A stretch of DNA of 64,000 nt from Fredinandcohnia aciditolerans (GCA_003640645.1 QGHH01000018.1:1-64000); one strand, 5' to 3'; positions 1 to 8,937 are shown, counted from the stretch's first letter. The notes: a model not told the origin generated them from the sequence alone. A program made the numbers and translations.

Positions 1-50
1 GAAAAAAAGAAAAAGAAAAAACAAAAATAGTCTGCGCGATAGCGCGCGAA

Positions 51-94
51 TTTTTGGTTACTGGAAGGGGGTACCCCCTTCCAGTAACCAAAAA
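51..94. repeat. Perfect 44-bp palindrome
   Basis: Two 21-base arms are exact reverse complements around a central TA; the core is GGGGGTACCCCC. The outer ends are T5 and A5, so the flanks are the reverse of an intrinsic terminator on either strand. A smaller GC-rich dyad (GCGC-GATA-GCGC) lies just upstream, at about 34-45. Function is unknown; an operator, a cruciform or the remnant of a mobile element are all possible. Confidence 0.8.
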
Positions 95-172
95 CAAATA
101 AGATCGTTTAACACTGTTTTTCATGAGGAATGAATTTACACATAATACAGGACTTGACACGATTTTGCCGCT

Positions 173-1212
173 CTCTGTCTGAATTAAAGCTTGATTCGGA
201 CTTTGTGCGCAGGATTTGACCGTGCTCTGTCCGAATTTGAGCTGGATTCAGACTCTGTGCGCTCGATTTTGCCGTTCTCTGTCCGAATTAAAGCTGGATT
301 CGGACTCTGGGCGCTGGATTTGACCGTGCTCTGTCCGAATTTGGACTGAATTCGGACTTTGTGCGCTCGATTTTGCCACTCTCTGTCCGAATCCGGCCTA
401 GATTCAGACTCTGTGCGCTGGATTTGACAGTTCTCTGTCCGAATGAGGGCTGGATTCGGACTCTAACCGCTTGATTTAGCCGTTCTCTGTCTGAATCAGA
501 GCTGGATTCGGACTCTGTGCACTCGTTTCAACCGTCCTCTGTCCGAATAAAAGCTGGATTCGGACTCTGGGCGCTCGATTTTGCCACTCTCTGTCCGAAT
601 GAGGGCTGGATTCGGACTCTTACAGCTAGTTTTACCCGCCCTCTGTCCGAATGAGGGCTGGATTCGGACTCTGTGCGCTCGATTTGACCGTGCTCTGTCC
701 GAATTCGGACTGAATTCGGACTCTGTGCACTGGATTTTGCCGTTCTCTGTCCGAATTAAAGCTGGATTCAGACTTTGTGCGCTCGATTTTGCCACTCTCT
801 GTCCGAATCCGGCCTAGATTCAGACTCTGTCCGCTGGATTTGACAGTTCTCTGTCCGAATTTGAGCTGGATTCGGACTCTGTGCGCTCGTTTCAGCCGTC
901 CACTGTCCGAATCCGGCCTAGATTCAGACTTTGTGCGCTCGATTTTGTCACTCTCTGTCCGAATTTGGGCTGGATTTGGACTCTGTGCGCTGGATTTGAC
1001 CGTGCTCTGTCCGAATTTGGGCTGAGTTCGGACTCTGTGCGCTGGATTTTGCCGTGCTCTATCCGAATTAAAGCTGGATTCGGACTCTGTGCGCTCGTTT
1101 CAGCCGTCCTCTGTCCGAATTCGGCCTAGATTCGGACTCTGTGCGCTCGTTTCAGCCGTCCACTGTCCGAATTAAAGTTGGGTTCATACTCTATGCTCAG
1201 AACGAACCCTCT
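173..1212. repeat. Tandem array of 20 units with exact 52-bp period
   Basis: Unit starts (CTCTGTCC or a variant) fall at 173, 225, 277 and so on to 1161, always 52 bases apart with no indel, although units differ by many substitutions. Each unit carries an imperfect dyad: TCCGAAT, about 9 variable bases, then ATTCGGA, followed by CTGTGCGCT and a variable GATTTTGCC-like part. Units mix several variants of the loop and the tail. 52 is not a multiple of three, so the short open frames across the array are not credible genes. The array lies beyond the 3' end of ywhD. Bases 1213-1333 hold nothing else recognised. Confidence 0.95.
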
Positions 1213-1333
1213 TTTCTCGAATCATTGTCTGTAATTGTGACATTTTAGTGAACAAACGGACTAAAGCTTGAGCTTTTTTAACAAAATAAAGTACACTAAA
1301 TTTACAATGTACACACATTGAAACTAGGACATA

Positions 1334-1366
1334 GAAACCCCCAGACCTACACAGCCTGGGGGTTTC
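1334..1366. terminator. Bidirectional terminator hairpin after ywhD
   Basis: GAAACCCCCAG pairs with CTGGGGGTTTC around an 11-base loop. Read leftward it follows the ywhD stop codon. T-rich sequence flanks the leftward side only weakly. Confidence 0.75.
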
Positions 1367-1382
1367 GCTTTTATTCTCTTCT

Positions 1383-1892
1383 TTATTTGACCTTAAGCCC
1401 CTCTTTTAACTCATCACTTGAGTTATCCCAAATTTCTTTATTGTGGTTAATTAAGAAATCCGCAAGTAGCTTCTTTGATTTGTCGTCCATAAAATCGACC
1501 ATGATATGGCGCTTTAATGATTTATCCATTTTGTTTACGTGCTCCGGTAAGGATTTATAGCCACGACGAATCGAGCGGTCAATCGTCATTTCACAAGCTG
1601 TTACACCTGCATAGTATGGACCCTCTTCCCTTCGATCAATCGTTACCCACACAAGCCAGTATGGCTTCCCATTAGGGACATCTTCTTTATTCGGTAGAAA
1701 TTTTATCCCTTTTTCAACCACACTTCGTGCATGCATTGCACCGACGTCAACAAATACATCTTCAGCGTCTATATCAACAAATACGGGTGAAATATTTTCG
1801 AGGCTAAGCGCCCCGATTCCATATCCTTTATGCCCATCAGTTGGATCATTTTTAATGATATTAAAGGCTACTTTTTTCTTGTTTTGATCCAC
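1383..1892 (-). CDS. ywhD: YwhD family protein
   Basis: A 169-residue soluble protein of unknown function that I recognise as the YwhD family, conserved in Bacillaceae. The GTG start at 1892 is chosen because AAAGGTGG lies seven bases upstream and the family starts with MDQNKK-like residues. No membrane segment or signal peptide is visible. It lies downstream of the ywhC protease gene on the same strand, as in B. subtilis, but the two are separated by a copy of dispersed element A, whose edge comes within about 18 bases of the start codon. A terminator hairpin follows. The role is not known; the family call rests on remembered sequence and synteny. Confidence 0.88.
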   Translation of the reverse strand: MDQNKKKVAFNIIKNDPTDGHKGYGIGALSLENISPVFVDIDAEDVFVDVGAMHARSVVEKGIKFLPNKEDVPNGKPYWLVWVTIDRREEGPYYAGVTACEMTIDRSIRRGYKSLPEHVNKMDKSLKRHIMVDFMDDKSKKLLADFLINHNKEIWDNSSDELKEGLKVK

Positions 1893-1910
1893 CGTACATC
1901 CACCTTTCCC

Positions 1911-2143
1911 TTTCTAGAGGATGTTCTAAAAATCGGTCGAAAATGACGCATCGAATTTCTGTGTGCATTACTCCGAGAACATAGTGAATAAACAGTTATG
2001 CGCTTGCGTCTACTAGTTTATTCACGAAGTCAATTCCTCAGCGCAAGGCTGCAAGGGAGTTAACTCAAGCAGTTGCCTCGCTCCTGTACTCGGGAGCTCG
2101 CGCCGCCTTGAAATTCTTGGTCCTTTTCACCCTCCTTTAGAAC
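1911..2143. mobile_element. Dispersed element A, copy 1 (MITE-like)
   Basis: A non-coding element related to 31185-31473. Both copies begin TTTCTAGAGGATGTT, share the internal blocks GACNCATCGAATTTCTG, TTATGCGCTTGCGTCT and CAAGCAGTTGCCTCGCTCC, and end in CCTCC-rich inverted sequence. The imperfect terminal inverted repeats start GTTCTAAA here and GTTTAAAAAG in the other copy; the two ends agree within each copy although the copies differ. No target duplication is evident. It fills the ywhC-ywhD intergenic gap. No transposase is encoded. Confidence 0.8.
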
Positions 2144-2194
2144 TCACATTTTTTCTATTCATTACCAACCATTTTACCATATGAACTTCTAATT

Positions 2195-2875
2195 TTATAA
2201 TTGAAGAATTGGTCTGAAGATCATGACCAGTAGATCCGTGATGGCATATACCCCATTCGTTAGTAACGGATATAGAAACCGATCCCCAACGGGTGTAATG
2301 ACCAGAACCAAAAACAGCACAATTCCTAGTCCCTCATACTGTGTTAATTTTGGGCGGATACGAGCTGGGACAAGGTCTTCAATGATGCGATATCCATCAA
2401 GCGGTGGAAACGGTAATAAGTTAAAAATAAACAACACAAGGTTCAACCGTACAAACAGGTTAAAAAACGTTTCAAAACCCTCTCCAAATGCTTCTGGAAT
2501 CGATGCAAATACACCAACACGAATCAAGATGATGTAAATGAGTAAAGCAAGTGCCGCTACAAACAGGTTACTTAGTGGTCCAGCGACGGAAACAAGAATC
2601 CCAGCAAGCCTTGGCCGTTTAAAATGAAATCGATTGACAGGTACCGGTCGTGCCCATCCAAACCCAGCTAGGAAAATCAGAATTGTCCCAAAAGGATCTA
2701 AATGAGCAATCGGGTTTAACGTCAATCTCCCCTGCCGCTTTGCAGTGTCATCCCCAAACTTATATGCCACATACGCATGAGCAAACTCATGTACCGTAAA
2801 GGCAACCAGTAATGTGATCACTACATATGGTATCAAAGATAAATCAAATGCTAAAAAACCACTTAATTGTTCCAC
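2195..2875 (-). CDS. ywhC: Site-2 protease family metalloprotease (M50), YwhC-like
   Basis: A polytopic membrane zinc protease of 226 residues. The HEFAH motif near residue 30 is the HExxH zinc site inside the first hydrophobic segment, and NLLPFPPLDG near residue 155 is the second conserved M50 motif that supplies the third metal ligand (Asp). About five to six hydrophobic segments are visible. The GTG at 2875 is chosen because GGGG lies seven bases upstream; an upstream in-frame ATG at 2920 would add 15 residues without a good ribosome-binding site. Family members cleave transmembrane substrates, but the YwhC substrate is not known. It is divergent from the ywhB tautomerase gene. Confidence 0.92.
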   Translation of the reverse strand: MEQLSGFLAFDLSLIPYVVITLLVAFTVHEFAHAYVAYKFGDDTAKRQGRLTLNPIAHLDPFGTILIFLAGFGWARPVPVNRFHFKRPRLAGILVSVAGPLSNLFVAALALLIYIILIRVGVFASIPEAFGEGFETFFNLFVRLNLVLFIFNLLPFPPLDGYRIIEDLVPARIRPKLTQYEGLGIVLFLVLVITPVGDRFLYPLLTNGVYAITDLLVMIFRPILQL

Positions 2876-2962
2876 CAAATTTCCCCTTTTTATAGAAAAG
2901 TTGTTATTTTCAGTATACAATACTCTTATGATGATATAAAAGAATGATTGGAGAGATTCATT

Positions 2963-3151
2963 GTGCCATACGTAACAGTAAAAATGCTAGAAGGACGCAC
3001 TGAAGAACAAAAAAAGGCGCTCGTTGAAAAAGTAACAGCAGCGGTATCTGAAACAACAGGAGCTCCAGATGATAAAATTGTTGTTTTTATTGAGGAAATG
3101 ACAAAAAATCATTATGCAGTAGGCGGTAAACGCTTAAGCGATCAAGAATAG
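2963..3151 (+). CDS. ywhB: 4-oxalocrotonate tautomerase family protein
   Basis: A 62-residue tautomerase subunit. The GTG start at 2963 places proline directly after the initiator (M-PYVTVK), which gives the catalytic Pro1 of this superfamily after Met removal; GGAGAG lies seven bases upstream. An upstream in-frame ATG would bury the proline and is rejected. An arginine near position 11 (EGRTEEQK) matches the substrate-binding Arg of the family. Such proteins form hexamers that tautomerise 2-hydroxymuconate-like enols; the physiological substrate in Bacillus is not known. It is convergent with the DUF4256 gene across a shared terminator. Confidence 0.93.
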   Translation: MPYVTVKMLEGRTEEQKKALVEKVTAAVSETTGAPDDKIVVFIEEMTKNHYAVGGKRLSDQE

Positions 3152-3160
3152 AGTGTTTAA

Positions 3161-3188
3161 AAACCCGTGGTAAAGAAACCACGGGTTT
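3161..3188. terminator. Bidirectional terminator between ywhB and the DUF4256 gene
   Basis: AAACCCGTGG pairs with CCACGGGTTT around an 8-base loop, followed rightward by TCTATTTTTATT. Confidence 0.85.
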
Positions 3189-3208
3189 CTATTTTTATTA
3201 TGTAAAAA

Positions 3209-3769
3209 TTAAACCCTCAATGAGCCACGGAAGCCCCTAGCTCCATAGTAGGAATCTGCTCCATTGTGGTATGTAAAAACAGTGTCATAGCGACGATCAC
3301 AAAAGATAGCCCCGCCTAGTTTTCGAATAGCTGCCGGCGTCTGAACCCAACTCGACGTTTTCAAGTCAAAATTTCCAAGCTCCTGCAGTTCACGATATTG
3401 TTCTTCCATTAATAGTTCAATGCCCATTTCAGTTGCCATATCGATAGCACTGTTTTCAGGTTTATGTTTTTTTCTGGCTTCAAGTGCTTCACGGTCGTAA
3501 CAAACACTTCTACGGCCTTTTGGGCTTTCTGCTGAACAATCATAAAAAATATACTCATCGGTATCCTTATCATAACCAATAACATCCGGTTCACCACCAG
3601 TTGCTTCCATTTCGTTTAATGACCACAGTTTTTCTGTATTAGCTTCCAGCTTTGCTTGAACCTTTGCCCATTCAAGATCACTGTGACGGTTCAAATTTTT
3701 CTCAAATCGATCTTGTAATGTGTTGAGCAATTCTTCAACTTGTTCTAGTGACAATTCCTTTTTTGCCAT
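3209..3769 (-). CDS. DUF4256 domain-containing protein
   Basis: A 186-residue soluble protein that I recognise as the DUF4256 family, found in Bacillus and scattered other bacteria. Conserved-looking blocks are EATGGEPDVIGYD, FYDCSAESPKGRRSVCYD and a C-terminal segment rich in Gly, Tyr and Arg (ADSYYGARGFRGSLRV). The acidic and aromatic C-terminal half suggests a compact enzymatic or binding fold, but no catalytic motif can be assigned. The start follows an AAGGAGGAAG ribosome-binding site. It stands alone, with a terminator downstream and the NCS2 permease gene divergent from it. Confidence 0.85.
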   Translation of the reverse strand: MAKKELSLEQVEELLNTLQDRFEKNLNRHSDLEWAKVQAKLEANTEKLWSLNEMEATGGEPDVIGYDKDTDEYIFYDCSAESPKGRRSVCYDREALEARKKHKPENSAIDMATEMGIELLMEEQYRELQELGNFDLKTSSWVQTPAAIRKLGGAIFCDRRYDTVFTYHNGADSYYGARGFRGSLRV

Positions 3770-4013
3770 GTTGACTTCCTCCTTATAACTTCTACTCTAG
3801 TAAGCTTATCTTAATTTTACCCCAAGATTGCTATTTTTTGCAGGGCGAACAACCTTTCTTTCAGTCAAAATCCACGATTTTCCACCACACCAAATGACTA
3901 TTCTGGGAAAACTAACCGAAGACAATTTAAATTTTCTCTTGCAGTCCATCTTTAAAACGAATATTATAGAAAAGGATTTTTAAATCGTTCGTCTTTTGGA
4001 GGTACAATCTATT

Positions 4014-5315
4014 ATGTTTAAATTATCGGAGTTAAATACAACCGTTAAAAAGGAAGTTCTAGCTGGAATTACGACCTTTTTAACCATGGTATATGTGGTT
4101 GTCGTGAATCCAGTTATTTTATCAGACGCAGGTGTTCCCTTTGAACAAGTATTTTTAGCCACGATTATTGCAACCGTTGTGGGAACACTGTGGATGGCAC
4201 TCTTTGCAAATTATCCAATTGCGATTGCTCCTGGAATGGGACTAAATGCTTTCTTTGCATATTCAGTTGTTGGCGCAAATGAAAACATTACGTATGAAAC
4301 AGCATTTGCCGCGGTATTTGTGGCTGGTATCATTTTTGTCATTTTGTCATTGACCCCGTTTCGTGAAAAATTAATTGAGGCGATTCCACCAAACTTAAAG
4401 CACGGAATCACAGCAGGAATTGGTTTATTTATTGCCTTTATTGGTCTTCGTCTTACAGGGATTATCACTGCACATCCAACAAATTTAGTTACATTAGGTG
4501 ATTTACACGCGCCACAGGTCCTTTTGGCACTTGCAGGATTAGCAATCACCCTTATTCTCATGGCACGTAAAGTAAACGGAGCTTTATTTTTCGGAATGAT
4601 TATCACAGCTCTTATTGCTTACTTTACGGGACAACTAGAGTTTAATGAAGGATTCATGGACAAGCCGTCTCTACCTGAAGGGTTAATTATTGCCAATCCA
4701 TTTGCTGCGATTGGCGATGTCATTCAGTACGGACTGTACGCTGTCGTCTTTTCATTTTTACTCGTTACAATCTTTGATACGACAGGTACGATGATTGGGG
4801 TTGCTGAACAGGCAGGGTTAATGAAAGGTAATGTTATGCCGCGTGCAAGACAAGCCCTTCTTGCAGATTCGGTTGGTACAACGGTTGGAGCAATGTTTGG
4901 AACAAGTCCTACAAGTGCTTATATTGAATCGTCAACCGGGGTAGCTGCAGGTGGTCGAACAGGTCTCACTTCAGTAACAGTTTCAATCTTGTTTATCATA
5001 GCTGCTTTCTTCGGACCTTTGGTAAGTGCCGTTTCTGGTATTGCGGCGATTACAGCCCCAACCTTAATTATTGTTGGTTCACTCATGATGGGAAGCATTG
5101 CACATATCAAATGGAATGAGATTGATGAAGCCTTTCCAGCATTCTTGATTATTCTAAGCATGCCACTCACATCGAGTATTGCAACAGGAATTGCATTAGG
5201 CTTTATTTCCTACCCGCTTATGAAAGTGGTCATGGGTAAATGGAAAGAAGTGCACCCACTTGTTTATCTATTTGCTGTATTGTTTTTCTACCAACTTGCA
5301 TTTTTACCGCATTGA
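4014..5315 (+). CDS. NCS2-family nucleobase permease (guanine/hypoxanthine type)
   Basis: An integral membrane protein of 433 residues with about 12-14 hydrophobic segments. The block NPVILSDAG near the N-terminus, ANYPIAIAPGMGLNAFFAY and DTTGTMIGVAEQAG are hallmarks of the AzgA/PbuG branch of NCS2 proton symporters, which import guanine, hypoxanthine or adenine. ATG at 4014 is used because TTTTGGAGG precedes it; a TTG 18 bases upstream overlaps that site and is rejected. No purine riboswitch is visible in the 240 bases upstream, unlike B. subtilis pbuG, so the control differs or lies elsewhere. The exact base specificity cannot be read from the sequence. Confidence 0.9.
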   Translation: MFKLSELNTTVKKEVLAGITTFLTMVYVVVVNPVILSDAGVPFEQVFLATIIATVVGTLWMALFANYPIAIAPGMGLNAFFAYSVVGANENITYETAFAAVFVAGIIFVILSLTPFREKLIEAIPPNLKHGITAGIGLFIAFIGLRLTGIITAHPTNLVTLGDLHAPQVLLALAGLAITLILMARKVNGALFFGMIITALIAYFTGQLEFNEGFMDKPSLPEGLIIANPFAAIGDVIQYGLYAVVFSFLLVTIFDTTGTMIGVAEQAGLMKGNVMPRARQALLADSVGTTVGAMFGTSPTSAYIESSTGVAAGGRTGLTSVTVSILFIIAAFFGPLVSAVSGIAAITAPTLIIVGSLMMGSIAHIKWNEIDEAFPAFLIILSMPLTSSIATGIALGFISYPLMKVVMGKWKEVHPLVYLFAVLFFYQLAFLPH

Positions 5316-5324
5316 TACATTGCT

Positions 5325-5428
5325 CAACCACGACAAGCATAAGAAATGCCGGCGAGAAGGATGTATATTATCTTTCTTGACGGATTAGCTTATGACCTCG
5401 AAGTGCTAGGCGCTGGAACTGGACTATA
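5325..5428. repeat. Dispersed element D, copy 1
   Basis: It shares the framework CGACAAGCATAAGAAA ... CTTATGACCTCGA ... GGCGCTGGAACTGGAC with copies at 21637-21759 and 32518-32640. The middle part forms a long imperfect hairpin. It lies directly after the NCS2 permease stop, before the terminator. Confidence 0.65.
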
Positions 5429-5432
5429 CAAA

Positions 5433-5463
5433 AAAACTCGGCAGATTCTACCTGCCGAGTTTT
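5433..5463. terminator. Bidirectional terminator between the NCS2 permease and ywgA
   Basis: AAAACTCGGCAG pairs with CTGCCGAGTTTT, with A-rich sequence on one side and T-rich sequence on the other. Confidence 0.9.
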
Positions 5464-5466
5464 CTA

Positions 5467-5973
5467 TTAATGTTTTACAAGATTGCGAAGAGAATCGATA
5501 TATTGATAAGCTTCTTCAACTTCCTCGTCTGTATAACGTTGCTTTGCTTTTAATGTAAATACTTTCTCTTTGACTTCTTCCTTTTCAAGTCCCTCAAAGT
5601 ATAAGACCGTAGACACTAGCTCTAAAAAGCGCGCACTTTGTTCATTTAAGGCTTGCATGCAGTCGTCAAGTGGAGGCATGTCCAATTGATAATGTCCCAA
5701 AAACTGCTCGCCTTTTTCAGTCAATGCGTAGCGATATTGATAATAGCCACCTTTTTTCTCTTTGACCTCATCTAAAAATCCAAGATTGCAGAGCTCTTCC
5801 ACACGTAATGTGAGCTCCTCTGAGTATGGCCCGTAAAAATGAAAGTTGTACTTTTCGTAAAATGGGTAATCAATCTTTTTGGCGATGTAAATCATTTTTT
5901 GAAGTTTTTTTCGACCCGTGATTTCCCCTGCAGCAGCGAATGCCTTCATTACCTTTGCATGTTCTGTTAACAA
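5467..5973 (-). CDS. ywgA: YwgA family protein
   Basis: A 168-residue soluble protein of the YwgA family. The N-terminal half (MLTEHAKVMKAFAAAGEITGRKKLQKMIYIAKKI ... FYGPYSEEL) resembles the winged-helix SocA/Panacea-like fold, with the FxFYGPYS motif. The C-terminal third is rich in acidic and lysine residues and ends in a helix (DEEVEEAYQYIDSLR). In B. subtilis ywgA also neighbours ywfO. It is downstream of ywfO on the same strand with a gap of about 41 bases and probably forms an operon with it. Function is unknown. Confidence 0.88.
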   Translation of the reverse strand: MLTEHAKVMKAFAAAGEITGRKKLQKMIYIAKKIDYPFYEKYNFHFYGPYSEELTLRVEELCNLGFLDEVKEKKGGYYQYRYALTEKGEQFLGHYQLDMPPLDDCMQALNEQSARFLELVSTVLYFEGLEKEEVKEKVFTLKAKQRYTDEEVEEAYQYIDSLRNLVKH

Positions 5974-6014
5974 AACCCCTTCATCTCCTCATCCGAAATT
6001 GGCCAGAATACCTT

Positions 6015-7313
6015 TTATATATCTAAAACATTTTTTATTTTCTGTTTTACTGTATAGTCATTTGGTAATTTTTCAATCATGTCCTGTGGAAAATATAGCT
6101 TGTGATCCGTACGCCTTTTTCCAGAAATGGCATCCACAATTTCAGACTGCCTTGATAATTCGCTAATCTCTCCATTTGGCATTAACAAGTTGATTGGAAG
6201 TCTTTCTTCTTCCTCACCCGGCCGGTAAAAATCATACGGCAAATCGGATGATGAATCGACCACTAAATAATAAGTCGGATCAATCCCTGCTTCCTCAAAA
6301 AGAGTTCTTAGCTCCATCATTTTCATCATTTGTGCACTAGGATCAAACTCTACATATTTAAAGAGATTACGATTGAGAAAACGACGGCATAAATCACTTA
6401 AAATTTCGTCATCCTCGTCCTGCCATACCTGAAAATAGAAAGTAAAAATCGCTTCATCTAGTTTTACATAATCATGTAATGTCAGCTTTTCTTCAAAAAT
6501 GGATATCAAATGGACAGGGGCTGTTTTAAATTCATAGTGTTCCTTGTACAAATGTTTGGCACGATGGAGGATTTTTGTTAAAATGACCTCTGCGCTTCGT
6601 GTAACAGGATGGAAATACACTTGCCAATACATTTGGTATCGGCTCATAATGTAATCTTCAACCGCATGCATCCCACTGCTTTTAAAAACAACTTGGTCTT
6701 CCTGCGGTCTCATGACACGCAAAATCCGCTCCATATCAAAGTTTCCGTAGCTAACACCCGTATAATAAGCATCTCGCAATAAATAATCCATACGGTCAGC
6801 ATCAATTTGACTGGAGATGAGACTCACGACTAATTTATTTTTATATGTTTTTGCAATCACTTCAGCGACTTTTTTCGGAAAATCATCTCCGACCTGTTTC
6901 AGTACGCGATTTACTTCTGTGTCCCCAACAATGATTGCTTGTGTAAATTCTTCATGATCATAATGAAATACTTTTTCAAATGAGTGTGAGAATGGCCCGT
7001 GACCCAGATCGTGAAGTAGTGCCGCACATAAGCACAGTAAGCGCTCCTCGTCATTTAACAAGGGGCGTTCACGAAATACATCATCGATAATTCTCCGGAC
7101 AATTTCATATACACCTAATGAATGGTTAAAACGGCTATGTTCCGCCCCGTGGAAGGTAAAATAGGTTGTCCCTAATTGGCGGATGCGACGCAATCTTTGA
7201 AACTCCGATGTTGCGACGAGTTCCCAAATCACTTTATCCTGAACATGAACATACCTATGTACAGGGTCCTTAAACACCTTTTCTTCACTTAATTTCCCAT
7301 TGGAATTTGTCAT
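6015..7313 (-). CDS. ywfO: HD-domain phosphohydrolase-like protein YwfO
   Basis: A 432-residue soluble protein. The N-terminal half carries an HD domain of the dGTPase-like/SAMHD class: FQRLRRIRQLG, HSRFNHSLGVYEI, LLHDLGHGPFSHSFE (the HD pair) and a later DADRMDYLLRDAYYTG segment with the last metal-binding Asp. This set of motifs indicates a metal-dependent phosphohydrolase acting on nucleotides or similar phosphates, but the substrate of YwfO is not established to my knowledge. The ATG at 7313 is preferred over an ATG 18 bases upstream because AAGAGG lies at proper spacing. It is followed by ywgA, probably cotranscribed. Confidence 0.9.
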   Translation of the reverse strand: MTNSNGKLSEEKVFKDPVHRYVHVQDKVIWELVATSEFQRLRRIRQLGTTYFTFHGAEHSRFNHSLGVYEIVRRIIDDVFRERPLLNDEERLLCLCAALLHDLGHGPFSHSFEKVFHYDHEEFTQAIIVGDTEVNRVLKQVGDDFPKKVAEVIAKTYKNKLVVSLISSQIDADRMDYLLRDAYYTGVSYGNFDMERILRVMRPQEDQVVFKSSGMHAVEDYIMSRYQMYWQVYFHPVTRSAEVILTKILHRAKHLYKEHYEFKTAPVHLISIFEEKLTLHDYVKLDEAIFTFYFQVWQDEDDEILSDLCRRFLNRNLFKYVEFDPSAQMMKMMELRTLFEEAGIDPTYYLVVDSSSDLPYDFYRPGEEEERLPINLLMPNGEISELSRQSEIVDAISGKRRTDHKLYFPQDMIEKLPNDYTVKQKIKNVLDI

Positions 7314-7488
7314 GTATTCAACCTCTTCCATACTGGCATGCTATTATTATATATTTTTATGACTGACAAAAAAACCTAAAATTCTTCATAAATCGCCTTT
7401 AGCCAAGTCATATCAATGGTTGGAAAATTTTTCGACATGCATTAGAATTTCTAGGTGGATTTTGGGAAACCCTGCATAAAAAGCATAA

Positions 7489-7523
7489 AAAATCACCTTT
7501 TCTCTTAGGAGAGAAAGGCGATT
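7489..7523 (-). terminator. Terminator of the DUF1450 gene
   Basis: AATCGCCTTTCTC pairs with GAGAAAAGGTGATT, then T-rich sequence, reading leftward. The stem begins immediately at the stop codon. Confidence 0.85.
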
Positions 7524-7751
7524 TTAGTCCATTTTCAATTTCTTCATGACTTTTTCAATCAACTCGTCTTCAGTTGGAGCTGATACCGGACGGTTGTTAA
7601 CGAATGCGAATGATTTTTTTCTACCAGGGCCACAGTATGATTGGCAGCGGATATCAATGGTTGCCTCACTATCTACTTCCTTTAAGCGTGGCACTAAGGT
7701 TTTAATATTGGTTGCCTGGCAATCATCACAGATGCGAAATTCGTTTGCCAT
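7524..7751 (-). CDS. DUF1450 family protein (YuzB-like)
   Basis: A 75-residue protein of the DUF1450 family. It carries a CDDCQ pair near residue 8 and a second Cys pair around residues 34-40 ([14 protein letters not shown]), an arrangement reminiscent of thioredoxin-fold ferredoxin-like small proteins; a metal or redox role is possible but unproven. The last third contains the conserved [18 protein letters not shown]. It stands as a single gene with its own terminator. The next 270 bases to the right, up to element B, are A/T-rich and show no gene. Confidence 0.88.
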   Translation of the reverse strand: MANEFRICDDCQATNIKTLVPRLKEVDSEATIDIRCQSYCGPGRKKSFAFVNNRPVSAPTEDELIEKVMKKLKMD

Positions 7752-8017
7752 ATTACGTACAATCCCTTCATTTTGTAAATTCCGAGTCGTTCATATATTT
7801 GATCAGTCATGATTAGCATGACGATTTCCTTTAAAAACACTACATGGTATTTTAACCCTTACAACATAGCCATTGCAAGGGAATGGGACAATTTTCAAAA
7901 ATTCTCCACATGTATAAGGAATGATACCTAAATATAAATAAATAAGTCTACTATCCTTTTACAAATATGGTATAAAGTTTGAATCTATTGACCAATATAA
8001 GTAATAACCTAGCGGAA

Positions 8018-8216
8018 ATATCAAATACGCCTTAGCGTATTTGCGCACAGATTTTTTCGTGCTTGCTCAAAAAACACCTTTGAAAATCTGTGGCATACGC
8101 CGAGGGCTTCAACTTTATTCAGCCATAGGCCATAGTTGAACAAACAAAGCTTCATACTCTTCTTACTGCACTCGTCTACCACTATATTAGTAGAGGACAA
8201 AAGCTGAATAAAGTTA
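8018..8216. repeat. Dispersed structured element B, copy 1
   Basis: It is related to 17878-18128. In order: a hairpin AAATACGC-CTTA-GCGTATTT, a second inverted pair CAGATTTT / GAAAATCTG enclosing about 28 bases, the block TGGCATACGCCG, and an outer pair AACTTTATTCAG (8111-8122) / CTGAATAAAGTT (8204-8215). The left hairpin has a G-T change in copy 2 that keeps pairing as a wobble. It lies directly upstream of rsfA, so it would be in the 5' leader or the promoter region. No protein gene is credible in it. Confidence 0.75.
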
Positions 8217-8244
8217 AAACATTTATATTGGGAGATGAATAAAT

Positions 8245-8937
8245 ATGAAAGAAAGACAAGATGCTTGGACAGAAGAAAACGATTTGTTATTAGCTGAAAC
8301 CGTTTTAAAACACGTAAGAGAGGGTAGTACACAACTAAATGCTTTTGAAGAGGTTGGAGATAGATTAAACCGTACCTCTGCTGCTTGCGGCTTCCGTTGG
8401 AACGCTGTTGTTCGTCATAGCTACGAGAAGGATTTACAGCTTGCAAAGAAGCACCGTAAACAACGCCAACGTGCACTTGGTAAAAATCAACCTGTGAAAA
8501 AGCAGCTGTTGTATACACCACCAACTCCAAATCTAGAAGAGTTTGCGGACGAGCTCCCGCTATTTCCATCTGAATCTACGAGTATACGTCAGGAAACACG
8601 CGCACCGCAGTATTCTACTTCTAGACCACAAATGACGATTGATTCCGTGATTTCCTATCTTCAATCTATGAGCAGCAAAAATCTCGGGATTGAAGCACTG
8701 AAATCCGAGAATGAGAGATTGAAAAAAGAAAAGAATGAGATACTTCGTAAAAATGATGAACTTGAAAAGAAAATTGCCCAGCTTGAGCAAAGTTCTGCCA
8801 ATATTCAAGAAGACTACGAAACATTAATGAAGATTATGAACCGTGCAAGAAAACTCGTCTTATTCGAAGACGAAGAACGTCCAGCTACTTCTTTTAAAAT
8901 GGACCGTAATGGAAATTTGGAGAAAATGGCGGAATAG
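8245..8937 (+). CDS. rsfA: RsfA family prespore-specific transcriptional regulator
   Basis: A 230-residue DNA-binding protein. The N-terminal about 70 residues form a Myb/SANT-like domain ([18 protein letters not shown] ... [15 protein letters not shown]), as in RsfA, which is made in the B. subtilis forespore under sigma-F and modulates sigma-F-dependent genes. Residues about 150-200 form a coiled coil ([16 protein letters not shown] ... [12 protein letters not shown]), probably for dimerisation. GGGAG eleven bases upstream supports the ATG. Element B occupies the upstream region in place of a simple promoter region. A strong terminator follows. Family assignment is confident; the actual targets are not visible. 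Confidence 0.92.
   Translation: MKERQDAWTEENDLLLAETVLKHVREGSTQLNAFEEVGDRLNRTSAACGFRWNAVVRHSYEKDLQLAKKHRKQRQRALGKNQPVKKQLLYTPPTPNLEEFADELPLFPSESTSIRQETRAPQYSTSRPQMTIDSVISYLQSMSSKNLGIEALKSENERLKKEKNEILRKNDELEKKIAQLEQSSANIQEDYETLMKIMNRARKLVLFEDEERPATSFKMDRNGNLEKMAE

Noticed and set aside
496-1129. Open frames of about 78-99 codons across the 52-bp array
   Set aside because: The period is not a multiple of three, there is no ribosome-binding site or homology, and the frames exist on both strands as by-products of the repeats.
173-1212. CRISPR array
   Set aside because: The whole 52-base unit is similar between copies, there are no unique spacers, and no cas genes are present.
3780-4013. Purine riboswitch upstream of the NCS2 permease
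   Set aside because: No three-way-junction core motifs were found on the plus strand.
8021-8569. A 182-residue minus-strand protein over element B and the start of rsfA
   Set aside because: It is antisense to rsfA and covers a hairpin-rich repeat; no family resemblance or ribosome-binding site.
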